NCBI RefSeq assembly: GCF_009834125.1
Contig: NZ_CP047146.1
Span: 6,627,501 to 6,691,500 of the forward strand
From: Streptomyces sp. GS7
GTDB lineage: Bacteria; Actinomycetota; Actinomycetes; Streptomycetales; Streptomycetaceae
DNA length: 64,000 bases
Direction of reading: 5' to 3'
A program made the position numbers and the translations under genes. The notes under the pieces are model-generated. The model did no database searches. It worked only from the letters and a program-made list of their open reading frames with translations, and was not told where the DNA came from. Shown here piece after piece: positions 17,578 to 25,602 of this stretch (positions within the stretch are counted from its first letter, which is position 1; the number at the start of each line of letters is the position of its first letter).

Positions 17578-18177
17578 TCAGGCCCCCTGTCCGGCGGTCC
17601 GGTTCTCGCCGCGGGCGGCTGCCAGCCGGACCGCGTCGAGGATCTTCTCGTAGCCCGTGCAGCGGCACAGGTTGCCCGACAGCGCCTCGCGGATGTCGGC
17701 GTCCGACGGGGAGTCGTTGCGCTCCAGCAGCTCGTCGGCGGCGACCAGCAGGCCCGGGGTGCAGAAGCCGCACTGGACCGCGCCGGCGTCGATGAACGCC
17801 TGCTGGATCGGCGAGAGTTCGGTGTTCTCGCCGGTCTGCGAGTCGGCCGGCTTGGACTGCCACCGCTGGGCGGCGTCCAGGCTGGTGCCGCAGGCGCCGG
17901 AGGCGCAGCCGCCGTGCTCGGCGCGCTGCTTGGCGTAGTCGGCCAGGCCCTCGACGGTCACCACCTCGCGGCCCTCGACCTGGCCGGCCGCGACCAGGCA
18001 GGAGCACACCGGCACACCGTCCAGGCGGACCGTGCACGAGCCGCACTCACCCTGCTCGCAGGCGTTCTTGGAGCCCGGCAGGCCCATCCGCTCGCGGAGG
18101 ACGTACAGCAGGCTCTCGCCTTCCCAGACGTCGTCGGCCTCCTGCTTGCGGCCGTTGACCGTGAAGTTCACGCGCAC
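17578..18177 (-). CDS. Xanthine dehydrogenase, [2Fe-2S] subunit
   Basis: 199 residues from GTG at 18177, with GGAG about 8 nt upstream. Its start overlaps the end of the FAD subunit gene by 10 nt. The plant-type ferredoxin cluster is visible as 'CEQGECGSCTVRLDGVPVCSC', and the second cluster domain as 'QCGFCTPGLLVAADELL' and 'GNLCRCTGYEKILDAV'. It carries electrons from the molybdenum centre to FAD. An insertion of about 30 residues (~92-125, with 'GGCASGACGTSLDAAQ') separates the two cluster domains compared with minimal family members; the extra cysteines are an oddity. Translational coupling to both neighbours is likely. Confidence 0.94.
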   Translation of the reverse strand: MRVNFTVNGRKQEADDVWEGESLLYVLRERMGLPGSKNACEQGECGSCTVRLDGVPVCSCLVAAGQVEGREVVTVEGLADYAKQRAEHGGCASGACGTSLDAAQRWQSKPADSQTGENTELSPIQQAFIDAGAVQCGFCTPGLLVAADELLERNDSPSDADIREALSGNLCRCTGYEKILDAVRLAAARGENRTAGQGA

Positions 18178-19055
18178 TGTGCGCTCCTCTCCTGTCCGCG
18201 GTAGGACTCCCAGGTCCAGCCGAGGGTGCGGCGCGCCATGATGCCCACGGCGTGCCGGCGGTACTTGGCGCTGCCGCGCACATCGTCGATCGGGTTGCAG
18301 GCGCCGGATGCCAGCTGGGCGAACTGCTTGGCGACGGACGGCGGGATGGGGTTGCCCGACTCCCAGAAGCCGCCCTCGTCCAGCGCCGCGGCGAGGAACT
18401 CCTCGGCCTCCTTGGCCCGTACGGGGGTGGGCGCCGCGGAGCCGATGCCGGTGCGGACCGTGCGGGTCTCGGGGTGCAGCGCGATACCGAACGCGCACAC
18501 CGCGATGACCATGGCGTTGCGGGTGCCGACCTTGGAGAACTGCTGCGGCCCGTCGGCCTTCGGCAGATGGACCGAGCGGATCAGCTCGTCGGGCGCCATC
18601 GCGTTGCGCTTGACGCCCACGTAGAACTCGTCGATCGGGATCATGCGGCGGCCGCGCACCGACTCGACCTCGACCTCGCAGCCGGAGGCGAGCAGCGCGG
18701 GGTGCGCGTCACCGGCCGGCGAGGCGGTGCCGAGGTTGCCGCCGACGCCGCCGCGGTTGCGGATCTGCGGGGAGGCGACGGTGTGCGACGCCAGGGCCAG
18801 GCCCGGGAGTTCGGCCCGCAGGTTCTCCATGATCCTGGTGTAGGGAACGGAGGCACCCAGGCGTACGGTCTTCTCGCCGACCTCCCACTCGCTCAGGTCA
18901 CCGATACGGTTCAGGTCGAGCAGGTACTCGGGGCGGCGGTGGTCGAAGTTGATCTCGACCATCACGTCCGTGCCGCCCGCGATGGGCACAGCGGTAGGGT
19001 GCTCTGCCTTGGCGGCGAGCGCCTCCTCCCAGCTGGCGGGGCGAAGGAAGTCCAT
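18168..19055 (-). CDS. Xanthine dehydrogenase, FAD-binding subunit
   Basis: 295 residues from ATG at 19055 (MDFLRPASWEEALAA). The FAD-binding motif of the CoxM/XdhB family shows as 'PIAGGTDVMVEINF' and 'RNRGGVGGNLGTASPAGD'. The C-terminal CO-dehydrogenase flavoprotein domain follows ('GIGSAAPTPVRAKEAEEFL'). It passes electrons from the Fe-S subunit to NAD+ or another acceptor. It is the first gene of the operon, and its promoter region is shared with the divergent PucR gene. Confidence 0.93.
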   Translation of the reverse strand: MDFLRPASWEEALAAKAEHPTAVPIAGGTDVMVEINFDHRRPEYLLDLNRIGDLSEWEVGEKTVRLGASVPYTRIMENLRAELPGLALASHTVASPQIRNRGGVGGNLGTASPAGDAHPALLASGCEVEVESVRGRRMIPIDEFYVGVKRNAMAPDELIRSVHLPKADGPQQFSKVGTRNAMVIAVCAFGIALHPETRTVRTGIGSAAPTPVRAKEAEEFLAAALDEGGFWESGNPIPPSVAKQFAQLASGACNPIDDVRGSAKYRRHAVGIMARRTLGWTWESYRGQERSAQCA

Positions 19056-19261
19056 GGGTGGCCTCTTCTACGAATTTCTACGAAATCGGGTCGTTCGCTG
19101 CTCATGGTGAGGACGGCGGGTCCTCGTCGCCATCGAGCCGTTCATGTCTTGTTAACGCGGTTGGGCTTAGTGAACGCGCACTGCCCCCACCCGGTGCAGT
19201 CACCGAAACCATGAAGCGGTTGGCTGGCCACGGTGCCCGTCTTGTAGATTCGAACGAAAGA

Positions 19262-19279
19262 CGAGGATTCAAAACCTCG
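19262..19279. promoter_or_regulatory. Dyad in the pucR / xanthine dehydrogenase divergent promoter region
   Basis: CGAGG (19262-19266) and CCTCG (19275-19279) flank an 8-nt AT-rich spacer, about 50 nt upstream of the pucR start. It lies in the 272-bp region between the divergent genes and is a possible operator. A CTTGTTAACG stretch near 19149 loosely recalls PucR-type sites, but the match is weak. Confidence 0.3.
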
Positions 19280-19327
19280 CGGCATTCCACCGGCAACACG
19301 AGACAGCAAAGAACGGCGGGCGAGGTC

Positions 19328-20995
19328 ATGCGGCTCCGCGCACTCCTGGACACACATTCTCTGGGTCTCCGGCTCCTCGGGGGCGAGGATGAGCTGGACC
19401 GCACCGTCCGTGGCGTGATGACCACCGACCTGCGGGATCCCAGCCGTTATCTCTCCGGCGGTGAGCTGGTGCTCACCGGTCTGGCCTGGCGCCGCGAACC
19501 GGAGGACTCCGAGCGGTTCGTCCGCATCCTGGCCGCCGCCGGGGTCGCCGGACTCGCGGCCGGCGAGGCCGAGCTGGGGGCGATCCCCGACGACCTCGTA
19601 CAAGCCTGCCTCCGGCACCGCCTGCCGCTCTTCTCGGTCGACGAGGACGTCTCCTTCGCCTCCATCACCGAGCACGTCGTCCGGCAGGTCTCCAGCGAGC
19701 GGGCCGGCGACCTGGCCGCCGTCGTGGACCGGCACCGGCGCCTGATGACGTCCGGCCCCGCCGGCGGCGGCCCCGAGGTCGTCCTGGACCTGCTCGGCTC
19801 CGACCTCGACCTGCGGGCCTGGGTGCTCTCCCCCACCGGCCGCCAGATCGCCGGCTCGACACTCGCCGACTCCGGGCCCGAGCTGCCCGCGGAGCTGGGC
19901 GCCCGGCTCGCCGGCGAGCATCTGGCCGCCGCCCGTACCGGCCGCCGCGGCCCCCACCGGGTCACGCTCGCCGGCGCCACCTACTCCCTCTTCCCGATCC
20001 GCTACGAGGGCCGTGACCTGCGCCAGACACTGCTCAGCGACTGGCTGCTGGCCGTCGAGGCGGACGCCGGCGACTGGCCCGAGGAGCGACTCGACCTGCT
20101 GCACGGCGTCACCCAGCTGATCGCCGTCGAACGCGACCGCCGCGACGCCGCCCGCACGGTCCGCCGCCGGCTCGCCCAGGAGGTCCTGGAACTGGTCCAG
20201 ACCGGTGCGCCGCCCGCCGAGATCGCCGCCCGGCTCCGGGTGGCGGCGCCCGTGCTGCTCCCCGGGCTGGGCACCGCCCCGCACTGGCAGATCGTGGTCG
20301 CCCGGGTCGAATGGGAGGGCGGCGACGTCCCCGGCGGCCCGGTGGCGCAGAGTCTCCTGGAGGAGGTGCTGGTCGACCCCGGCACCTTCGGCCCCGAGCC
20401 CTCCGACCGGATCGCCGTCGCCCACACCGGCGACGAGGCGGTGGCCCTGGTCCCGCTGCCGGCCGTCCCGGACGACTCCGAGGACGGCACCTCGGCGGAC
20501 GGCCTGCACGCCGTCGCCCTGCTCGGCGTCGTCCAGGCCCCGCTCAGCCGCGGCCTGGACGGCGACGGCCGCCTCACCGTCGGCGTCAGCGCCTCCGTGC
20601 ACTCCGCCGAGGGCCTGCGCGGCGCCCTGGAGGAGGCCCGGCACGCCCGCCGGGTCGCCGCCGCCCGCCCCGGCCGGGTCTGCGCCGCCGGCCACGAGGA
20701 GCTCGCCTCCCACGTCCTGCTGCTGCCCTTCGTCCCCGACGACGTCCGGCGCGCCTTCACCGCCCGCCTCCTGGACCCGCTGCGCGACTACGACCGCCGC
20801 CACCGCGCCGAGCTGATCCCCACCCTGGAGGCGTTCCTCGACTGCGACGGCTCCTGGACCCGCTGCGCCACCCGCCTCCACCTGCACGTCAACACGCTCC
20901 GCTACCGCGTGGGCCGCATCGAGCAGCTGACCGGCCGCGACCTGTCGCGCCTGGAGGACAAGCTGGACTTCTTCCTGGCCCTCCGGATGAGCTGA
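19328..20995 (+). CDS. pucR: PucR family transcriptional regulator of purine catabolism
   Basis: 555 residues from ATG at 19328. The N-terminal PucR domain (about 1-125; 'MRLRALLDTHSLGLRLLGG', 'VRGVMTTDLRDPSRYLSGGELVLTG') is followed by a GGDEF-like middle region and a C-terminal PucR-type helix-turn-helix ('FLDCDGSWTRCATRLHLHVNTLRYR', in parts, 'VGRIEQLTGRDL'). PucR proteins sense purine catabolites and activate or repress ureide/purine genes. Divergence from the xanthine dehydrogenase operon, with permease and XdhC beyond, makes that cluster the likely regulon. The symbol is by family and context. Confidence 0.9.
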   Translation: MRLRALLDTHSLGLRLLGGEDELDRTVRGVMTTDLRDPSRYLSGGELVLTGLAWRREPEDSERFVRILAAAGVAGLAAGEAELGAIPDDLVQACLRHRLPLFSVDEDVSFASITEHVVRQVSSERAGDLAAVVDRHRRLMTSGPAGGGPEVVLDLLGSDLDLRAWVLSPTGRQIAGSTLADSGPELPAELGARLAGEHLAAARTGRRGPHRVTLAGATYSLFPIRYEGRDLRQTLLSDWLLAVEADAGDWPEERLDLLHGVTQLIAVERDRRDAARTVRRRLAQEVLELVQTGAPPAEIAARLRVAAPVLLPGLGTAPHWQIVVARVEWEGGDVPGGPVAQSLLEEVLVDPGTFGPEPSDRIAVAHTGDEAVALVPLPAVPDDSEDGTSADGLHAVALLGVVQAPLSRGLDGDGRLTVGVSASVHSAEGLRGALEEARHARRVAAARPGRVCAAGHEELASHVLLLPFVPDDVRRAFTARLLDPLRDYDRRHRAELIPTLEAFLDCDGSWTRCATRLHLHVNTLRYRVGRIEQLTGRDLSRLEDKLDFFLALRMS

Positions 20996-21313
20996 CGGGC
21001 GAGGGCGGAACCCCTGCCCGCCCCGCCCCCGCACCAACGGCGCACCGGACGGCCAGGCACGTCCCGTACCCGTCCGCCCCCATCCGCCATTCGAGGTACC
21101 ACGATCGGGCGGCATCGCATCAACGGTCATCCCACACCGGCCGACTGCCGCATGCCAGGCCACGGCCGATCAGGCTCCCGGAAGCCGCCGCGGCGACCCC
21201 TCACCCGATTGTGAAATCATTCACCCACCCCCTTGGCCCGGCGCCGGAATTCGTGCTGAGATTCGCCCACTGCATCCGATTTCCCGCTCAATGGCGCGCT
21301 CGGGGAGGGCAAT
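20996..21313. other. Intergenic region upstream of the helical-repeat protein
   Basis: 318 bp with no supported gene. The last 100 bp are less GC-rich (GTGAAATCATTCACC near 21210) and probably contain the promoter of the gene at 21314. Confidence 0.4.
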
Positions 21314-22186
21314 GTGGCGGATACCGCCATGTCAGGATCCGCGGATTCAGCGGATTCCCTCAGGTCCGCGGAACCGGTACCGGCCCAGGTGCCAGGACCC
21401 GCATCCGCACCGGTGCTACCAGCAACATCCAGAACGGTCGAGGGGGAAGACCCCCTCGACCGCGCCGTTTGGCGGCTGCGCTCCCGCGGCTGCTGGCACG
21501 ACGCGGCCGTGCTCCTGGAACCACACGCCGCCCACCACGCCCCCGCCGCGCTGCGCCGCGCCGCGCTCCTCGTCGAGCGCTGCATGTTCACGGCCGCCGG
21601 CTGGGCCGAGGCCGAGGACGCGCTGCGCGCCGCGGAGGCACTGGCCGGCGACGACGGGGAACGCGGCGACGCGGCCTGCGAACGCGGCCATCTCGCCTAC
21701 ACCGCAACGGTGTTGGGCGTTCGCGACCGCGCCGACGAGGCGCGTTCGGCGCTGGGCAGGGCTGCCGCGCTGCTCGCCCCTACGGCGGCCGGCCGGCCGC
21801 TGCTGGACTTCCGGCGCGGGCTGATGGCCGAGCACGTCGCCGACAGCCCCGACGCGGCCCGCGCCGCCTACCGCCGCGCGCACGCCGGCGCCACCGCCCA
21901 CGGCGACATCCTGCTGCTGTCCTTCACCTGGCGCCATCTGGCCGGACTCGCGCTGCGCGACGGGGAGTTGGCGGAGGCCCGGCACGGCTTCGCCGAGTCC
22001 CTGCGGATCCGCGAGGAACTGGGCTTCCTCGTCGGCACCGCCCCGGCCCTGGTCGCCCTGGCCGACGCCGCCCCGGACGACGAGGCCGCCCGCCTCCGCA
22101 CCGAGGCCGCCCGCCTCTTCCGCCTCATGGGCGGCCTCCCCACATGGCTCGCCGACCAACTCCCCCCGGACCCAACGGACTCGTAG
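21314..22186 (+). CDS. Alanine-rich helical (TPR-like) protein of unknown function
   Basis: 290 residues from GTG at 21314, with GGGGAGGG at good spacing. The first ~40 residues are low-complexity and polar. From about residue 45 the protein is a run of short amphipathic helices with a tetratricopeptide-like pattern ('AGWAEAEDALRAAEALAGDDG', 'RDRADEARSALGRAAALLA', 'PDAARAAYRRAHAGATAHGD', 'ELAEARHGFAESLRIREELG'). Such proteins usually act as scaffolds or regulators, but no catalytic domain is visible. No operon partner: a terminator follows. Confidence 0.8.
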   Translation: MADTAMSGSADSADSLRSAEPVPAQVPGPASAPVLPATSRTVEGEDPLDRAVWRLRSRGCWHDAAVLLEPHAAHHAPAALRRAALLVERCMFTAAGWAEAEDALRAAEALAGDDGERGDAACERGHLAYTATVLGVRDRADEARSALGRAAALLAPTAAGRPLLDFRRGLMAEHVADSPDAARAAYRRAHAGATAHGDILLLSFTWRHLAGLALRDGELAEARHGFAESLRIREELGFLVGTAPALVALADAAPDDEAARLRTEAARLFRLMGGLPTWLADQLPPDPTDS

Positions 22187-22207
22187 CCCCGCCGCCCGCA
22201 CATCGGC

Positions 22208-22239
22208 CCCCGGTCCGGGCCCGACGGCGCGGACCGGGG
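22208..22239. terminator. Terminator after the helical-repeat gene
   Basis: Perfect 10-bp arms CCCCGGTCCG (22208-22217) and CGGACCGGGG (22230-22239), 21 nt after the stop. The following 22240-22662 is GC-rich low-complexity sequence with no supported gene. Confidence 0.65.
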
Positions 22240-22662
22240 ACGCACGTACAGCGCGACACCAGGCCGGGGAGGCGGGCGCATACGGCGGCATCCCGGCCCC
22301 GGCCCCGGCCCCGGGTGCACGTACGGCCCACCCCGAATCCCGGGCGCGCACAGCACCGCCCCCCGATCCCGACACCCGGGTGCCCGCCCCCCGGCCGTAC
22401 AGGCGGCCGTCCCGCCCCCGTCAACCCCCCGCGATCGGCCATGCCGCCCGTCACGCCGATTGGCCGGAAGCGTGCGGTGGCGGCGGGGGATCGGCCGGGC
22501 CACGATGGATGGTGCCGGTGCGCGGGCCGCGGACCGGACGGTGGCTCCGCGTCCCAGGGGCCCCGAGAATGGCCGCAAGTCGCACTGCGACGCGACGGCG
22601 CGGCCTGAATGCTGGTCCGGGACCAGCTCCCTATGGCAGATGCCTTTGCAGGAGGCCGAACC

Positions 22663-23541
22663 GTGGCACCAGGAGTGACCCCCACCACCGCTGGAACCGA
22701 CTGGGGCAAGGCGGATTTCGAGGCGATCTACAACTGCCCTGATCCACGCCGGTACTTCACCACACTGCAACCCCTGGAGTACCAGATTCCGCACCACGGC
22801 CAGGCGGTGTTCCGCGCCGTCGCCGAAGCCCTGCAGCGGCGGCGCAGCGACCGGCCGCCACTGAGCGTCGTCGACCTGTGCTGCTCATACGGGGTCAACG
22901 CCGCGCTGCTCAACCACGAGGTCACCCTCGACGATCTCTACCGGCGCTACACCGGGCCCGCCCCGCAGGCCCTGTCGAGCAGCCAACTCGCCGGCGACGA
23001 CCGCAGGTTCTTCGCCACCCGCCGCCGCCCCGACGCGGCCCGGGTGACCGGCATCGACGCGGCGGACCGCGCGGTCGACTACGCCCGGTCGGTCGGCCTG
23101 ATCGACCGCGGCTTCCCGGAGAACCTGGAGCACGACGCGCCCAGCCCCGCACTGCGCAGCGCCCTCGACGGCACCGAGCTGATCACCGTCACCGGCGGCG
23201 TCGGCTATATCACCGCGCGCACCTTCGCCCGGCTCTTCGACTGCGTCACCGCGCCGCCCTGGGTCGCCGCGTTCGTGCTGCGTGCGGTGCCCTACCAGCC
23301 GATCTCCGCGGTGCTGGACCGCGCCGGCCTGGTCACGGAGAAGGTCACCACCCGTACGTTCCGCCAGCGGCGGTTCACCGGCGGCGACGAGCGGCGGGCG
23401 GCCTACGACGCGCTGGCGGCGCGCGGGCTGTCCGTCACCGGCAAGGAGTCCGACGGCTTCTACCACGCCGACCTGTACGTCTCCCGGCCCGCCGCCGATG
23501 TCGCGGCGCTGCCGCTGGTGGAGTTGCTGCCCTCCCTCTGA
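22663..23541 (+). CDS. SAM-dependent methyltransferase-like protein
   Basis: 292 residues from GTG at 22663, chosen because AGGAGG lies 7 nt upstream; in-frame ATGs at 22609 and 22633 lack such a site. A class I methyltransferase glycine-loop-like motif is visible as 'LSVVDLCCSYGVNAALLNH', with 'VTGIDAADRAVDYARSVGL' as a motif II-like segment. Later 'ELITVTGGVGYITARTFARLF' could be the post-I/motif IV strand. The cysteine-rich motif I (DLCCSYG) departs from the usual DxGxGxG. Substrate unknown. It stands alone and converges with the GntR gene. Confidence 0.7.
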   Translation: MAPGVTPTTAGTDWGKADFEAIYNCPDPRRYFTTLQPLEYQIPHHGQAVFRAVAEALQRRRSDRPPLSVVDLCCSYGVNAALLNHEVTLDDLYRRYTGPAPQALSSSQLAGDDRRFFATRRRPDAARVTGIDAADRAVDYARSVGLIDRGFPENLEHDAPSPALRSALDGTELITVTGGVGYITARTFARLFDCVTAPPWVAAFVLRAVPYQPISAVLDRAGLVTEKVTTRTFRQRRFTGGDERRAAYDALAARGLSVTGKESDGFYHADLYVSRPAADVAALPLVELLPSL

Positions 23542-23583
23542 GCCCGCGCCGTCGGACCGGCGGCGGTACGCCGCCCGGCACGC

Positions 23584-23599
23584 CGCGGCCGGGGCCGCG
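23584..23599. terminator. GC-rich palindrome between convergent genes
   Basis: CGCGGCC (23584-23590) and GGCCGCG (23593-23599) form a tight dyad in the 138-bp gap between the convergent methyltransferase-like and GntR genes. Plausible bidirectional terminator; the short loop lowers confidence. Confidence 0.3.
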
Positions 23600-23679
23600 C
23601 GGCCGCCGCGCGCCGCGTCCCGGGACCTCGTGATCACCCCCGGCGCGGTGGACCTTCCCTCCCGCCCCGCCACCGCTTC

Positions 23680-24426
23680 TCAGTGCAGGTGCCGCGCCGC
23701 CGACAGGTGCTCCCGGGCGATCCGTTCGGCGACCGCGTACTCCTGGGCGATCAGGGCGTCGAGCAGGGCCGTGTGCTCGGAGGCGTCGGCCAGCAGATCG
23801 GCCGTACGGCGCCGGCTGCCGCCGGCCGGCCACTGGGTGCGGCGCAGCAGATCGCCGGTGACCTGGGTGAGCCGGCGGTTGCCGGTGAGGGCGATCAGGG
23901 CCTGGTGGAAGGCGTGGTCGGCCTCGGCGTAGCCGGCCCGGTCGCCGTGGGCGGCGGCGGTGACGCCGGCCTCCGCGAGCGGGCGCAGCTCCTCCCACCG
24001 CGCCGGCGGGATCGCCCTGGCCAGCCGGACGATCGCGGGCACCTCCAGCATGGTGCGGACCTCGGCGAGCTCCGCGAGGTCGCGGGGGCTGCGCTCGCAG
24101 ACCCGGAAGCCGCGGTTGGGGACGATCTCGACGGCGCCTTCCCCGGCGAGCTGCTGCATGGCCTCGCGCACCGGGGTCGCGGAGACGCCGTACCGCTCGG
24201 CGAGCACCGGCGCCGAGTAGACCTCGCCGGCGGCCAGCTCGCCCGCGGTCAGGGCCTGGCGCAGCGCCGCCAGGATCTGGCCGCGGACCGAGTGCCGCTG
24301 CGGCTGCTGCCGCGGCACGTGCGGGTCGGGCGCGGCCGGCCGGGCGCCCTGCGGCACGGCGGAGGCGGCCTGCGCGGGCAGCCAGGCCCGGGTGTGCGGC
24401 TGCTGTTCCGCTGTGCCCTGCTCCAT
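23680..24426 (-). CDS. GntR family regulator (FadR/FCD type)
   Basis: 248 residues, ATG at 24426 with AGGAGG at 7-nt spacing. An unusual ~45-residue Gln/Pro-rich N-terminal extension precedes the winged helix ('SVRGQILAALRQALTAGELA', 'YSAPVLAERYGVSATPVREAM', 'VEIVPNRGFRV'). The C-terminal FCD domain (about residues 110-245) has 'EVRTMLEVPAIVRLARAI' and 'YAEADHAFHQALIALTGNRRL' with the metal-coordinating Asp/His pattern of FCD regulators. These bind carboxylic-acid effectors. The target is not clear from context. It is divergent from the iron-regulated gene at 24558. Confidence 0.9.
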   Translation of the reverse strand: MEQGTAEQQPHTRAWLPAQAASAVPQGARPAAPDPHVPRQQPQRHSVRGQILAALRQALTAGELAAGEVYSAPVLAERYGVSATPVREAMQQLAGEGAVEIVPNRGFRVCERSPRDLAELAEVRTMLEVPAIVRLARAIPPARWEELRPLAEAGVTAAAHGDRAGYAEADHAFHQALIALTGNRRLTQVTGDLLRRTQWPAGGSRRRTADLLADASEHTALLDALIAQEYAVAERIAREHLSAARHLH

Positions 24427-24510
24427 GACGGTTCCTCCTGACGGTTGCCAGCACCATAAGCGGCCGAGGCGCCGGTTCACACCTCCGCGGGCGTGGGTAG
24501 GGATTTCGGA

Positions 24511-24529
24511 TAAGGTAAGCCTTACCTGC
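24511..24529. promoter_or_regulatory. Iron box (DmdR/IdeR-type operator)
   Basis: TAAGGTAAGCCTTACCTGC at 24511-24529 is a near-perfect palindrome (AGGTAAG/CTTACCT). It closely matches the DtxR/IdeR/DmdR consensus TWAGGTWAGSCTWACCTWA. It lies 28 nt before the start of the FhuF-like ferric reductase gene, so Fe2+-bound repressor would be expected to block that promoter. Confidence 0.85.
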
Positions 24530-24557
24530 CAACGCTCGCGATTCGGTGGTCTCCCGC

Positions 24558-25397
24558 ATGACTTCTGCCGTCGCCGCCGTGCCCGCTCTCCACCCTGTCG
24601 AGGACGCGTACGCCCGGCTCACCGAGGTGTTCCCCGCGCTGAGGGTGTCCCTGTGGGACGCGGCACCGCCGAGCGGCGACGGATGGGTGGGCGCGGCCGG
24701 GCTGGCGGCGGGCGGTGCGGTGCTGGACTCCTTCCTCTCCTGGGACGACGCGCAGATCCTGCGGGATTACGGGCAGCGCGCCCGCCCCGATGTCGTCGCG
24801 AGCTTCGCGCTGCACCGCTACGCCTGGCCCGCCTGCCTGCTGATCACCGTCCCGTGGTTCCTGCACCGCCGGGTGCCGCGGCTGCCCCTTGAGGACGTCC
24901 GCTTCCAGCGGGCGATGGGCCGGATGGCGGTACGGGTCGGCTCGTTCGGGTGCCTTCCGGACGATCCTGCGGCGGGGCTGCCCGGCGCCCGGGTGGTGGC
25001 GGACGAAGCGGCCCTGCGCGCCGAGGTGCGGGCGGCGGTGGCCGAGCACCTGGGGCCCGTGCTCGACGGTTTCCGCCCCCGGATGCGGCGCGGGCCGCGG
25101 GCGCTGTGGGGGATGGCGTCCGACGAGATCGTCGAGGGGCTCTGGTACGTCGGCCATCTGCTGGGCGAGGAGCGGCGGGCGGTGGCCGAGCTGGCACGGC
25201 TGCTGCCGGGCGGCAGCGCACCGTACGTGGGGAGCGCGGCGTTCCGCGAGCTGACCGGGCCGGACGGCCAGGCGCTGCCGACCCGGGACCGGGCGAGCTG
25301 CTGCATGTTCTACACGCTGCGCCCCGAGGACACCTGCGTCACCTGTCCGCGCACCGGCGACGCGGACCGCATCAAGCGCCTCACGGCAACCGCCTGA
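24558..25397 (+). CDS. FhuF-type ferric siderophore reductase ((2Fe-2S)-binding)
   Basis: 279 residues from ATG at 24558; a GTG at 24546 is also in frame. The C-terminus carries the signature of the FhuF iron-sulfur protein family: two adjacent cysteines, ten residues, then Cys-x2-Cys (CCMFYTLRPEDTCVTC). This ligates a [2Fe-2S] cluster. Members reduce Fe(III) in hydroxamate siderophores to release iron in the cytosol. The iron box directly upstream supports the function. No transporter or siderophore synthesis gene lies adjacent, so it acts as a stand-alone member of the iron regulon. Confidence 0.85.
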   Translation: MTSAVAAVPALHPVEDAYARLTEVFPALRVSLWDAAPPSGDGWVGAAGLAAGGAVLDSFLSWDDAQILRDYGQRARPDVVASFALHRYAWPACLLITVPWFLHRRVPRLPLEDVRFQRAMGRMAVRVGSFGCLPDDPAAGLPGARVVADEAALRAEVRAAVAEHLGPVLDGFRPRMRRGPRALWGMASDEIVEGLWYVGHLLGEERRAVAELARLLPGGSAPYVGSAAFRELTGPDGQALPTRDRASCCMFYTLRPEDTCVTCPRTGDADRIKRLTATA

Positions 25398-25405
25398 CCC
25401 ACCCC

Positions 25406-25423
25406 GCCACTCGAAAGGGTGGC
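25406..25423. terminator. Stem-loop with GAAA tetraloop after the ferric reductase gene
   Basis: GCCACTC, loop GAAA, GGGTGGC: a 7-bp stem (one G-U) starting 9 nt after the stop. Probably the terminator. Confidence 0.55.
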
Positions 25424-25437
25424 ATTAATTCGTACGC

Positions 25438-25462
25438 AACTCCCTCCGCTTGAAAGGGAGTT
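25438..25462. repeat. Second inverted repeat with the same GAAAGGG core
   Basis: AACTCCCT (25438-25445) and AGGGAGTT (25455-25462), perfect 8-bp arms. It lies 15 nt after the previous stem-loop and has the same TTGAAAGGG/TCGAAAGGG sequence on its 3' side. It may be a second terminator or an operator of the gene at 25603. Confidence 0.4.
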
Positions 25463-25602
25463 CGACGCCACCGGCGTCCAACTGCCCACTCCGGCACCCC
25501 TTGGCGTTCTCTTGCTCCGAAACCCCCTGGGAGCGGGACCACTTCCGACAGGATGGCGCGCAAATCCGCGCACGCGCGGCAACGTGAAGCAAGGGACCTG
25601 GA

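Noticed and set aside
19140..19165. Canonical PucR operator in the divergent region
   Set aside because: CTTGTTAACG is one base short of the Bacillus-type site and occurs once. It was left as a weak remark only.
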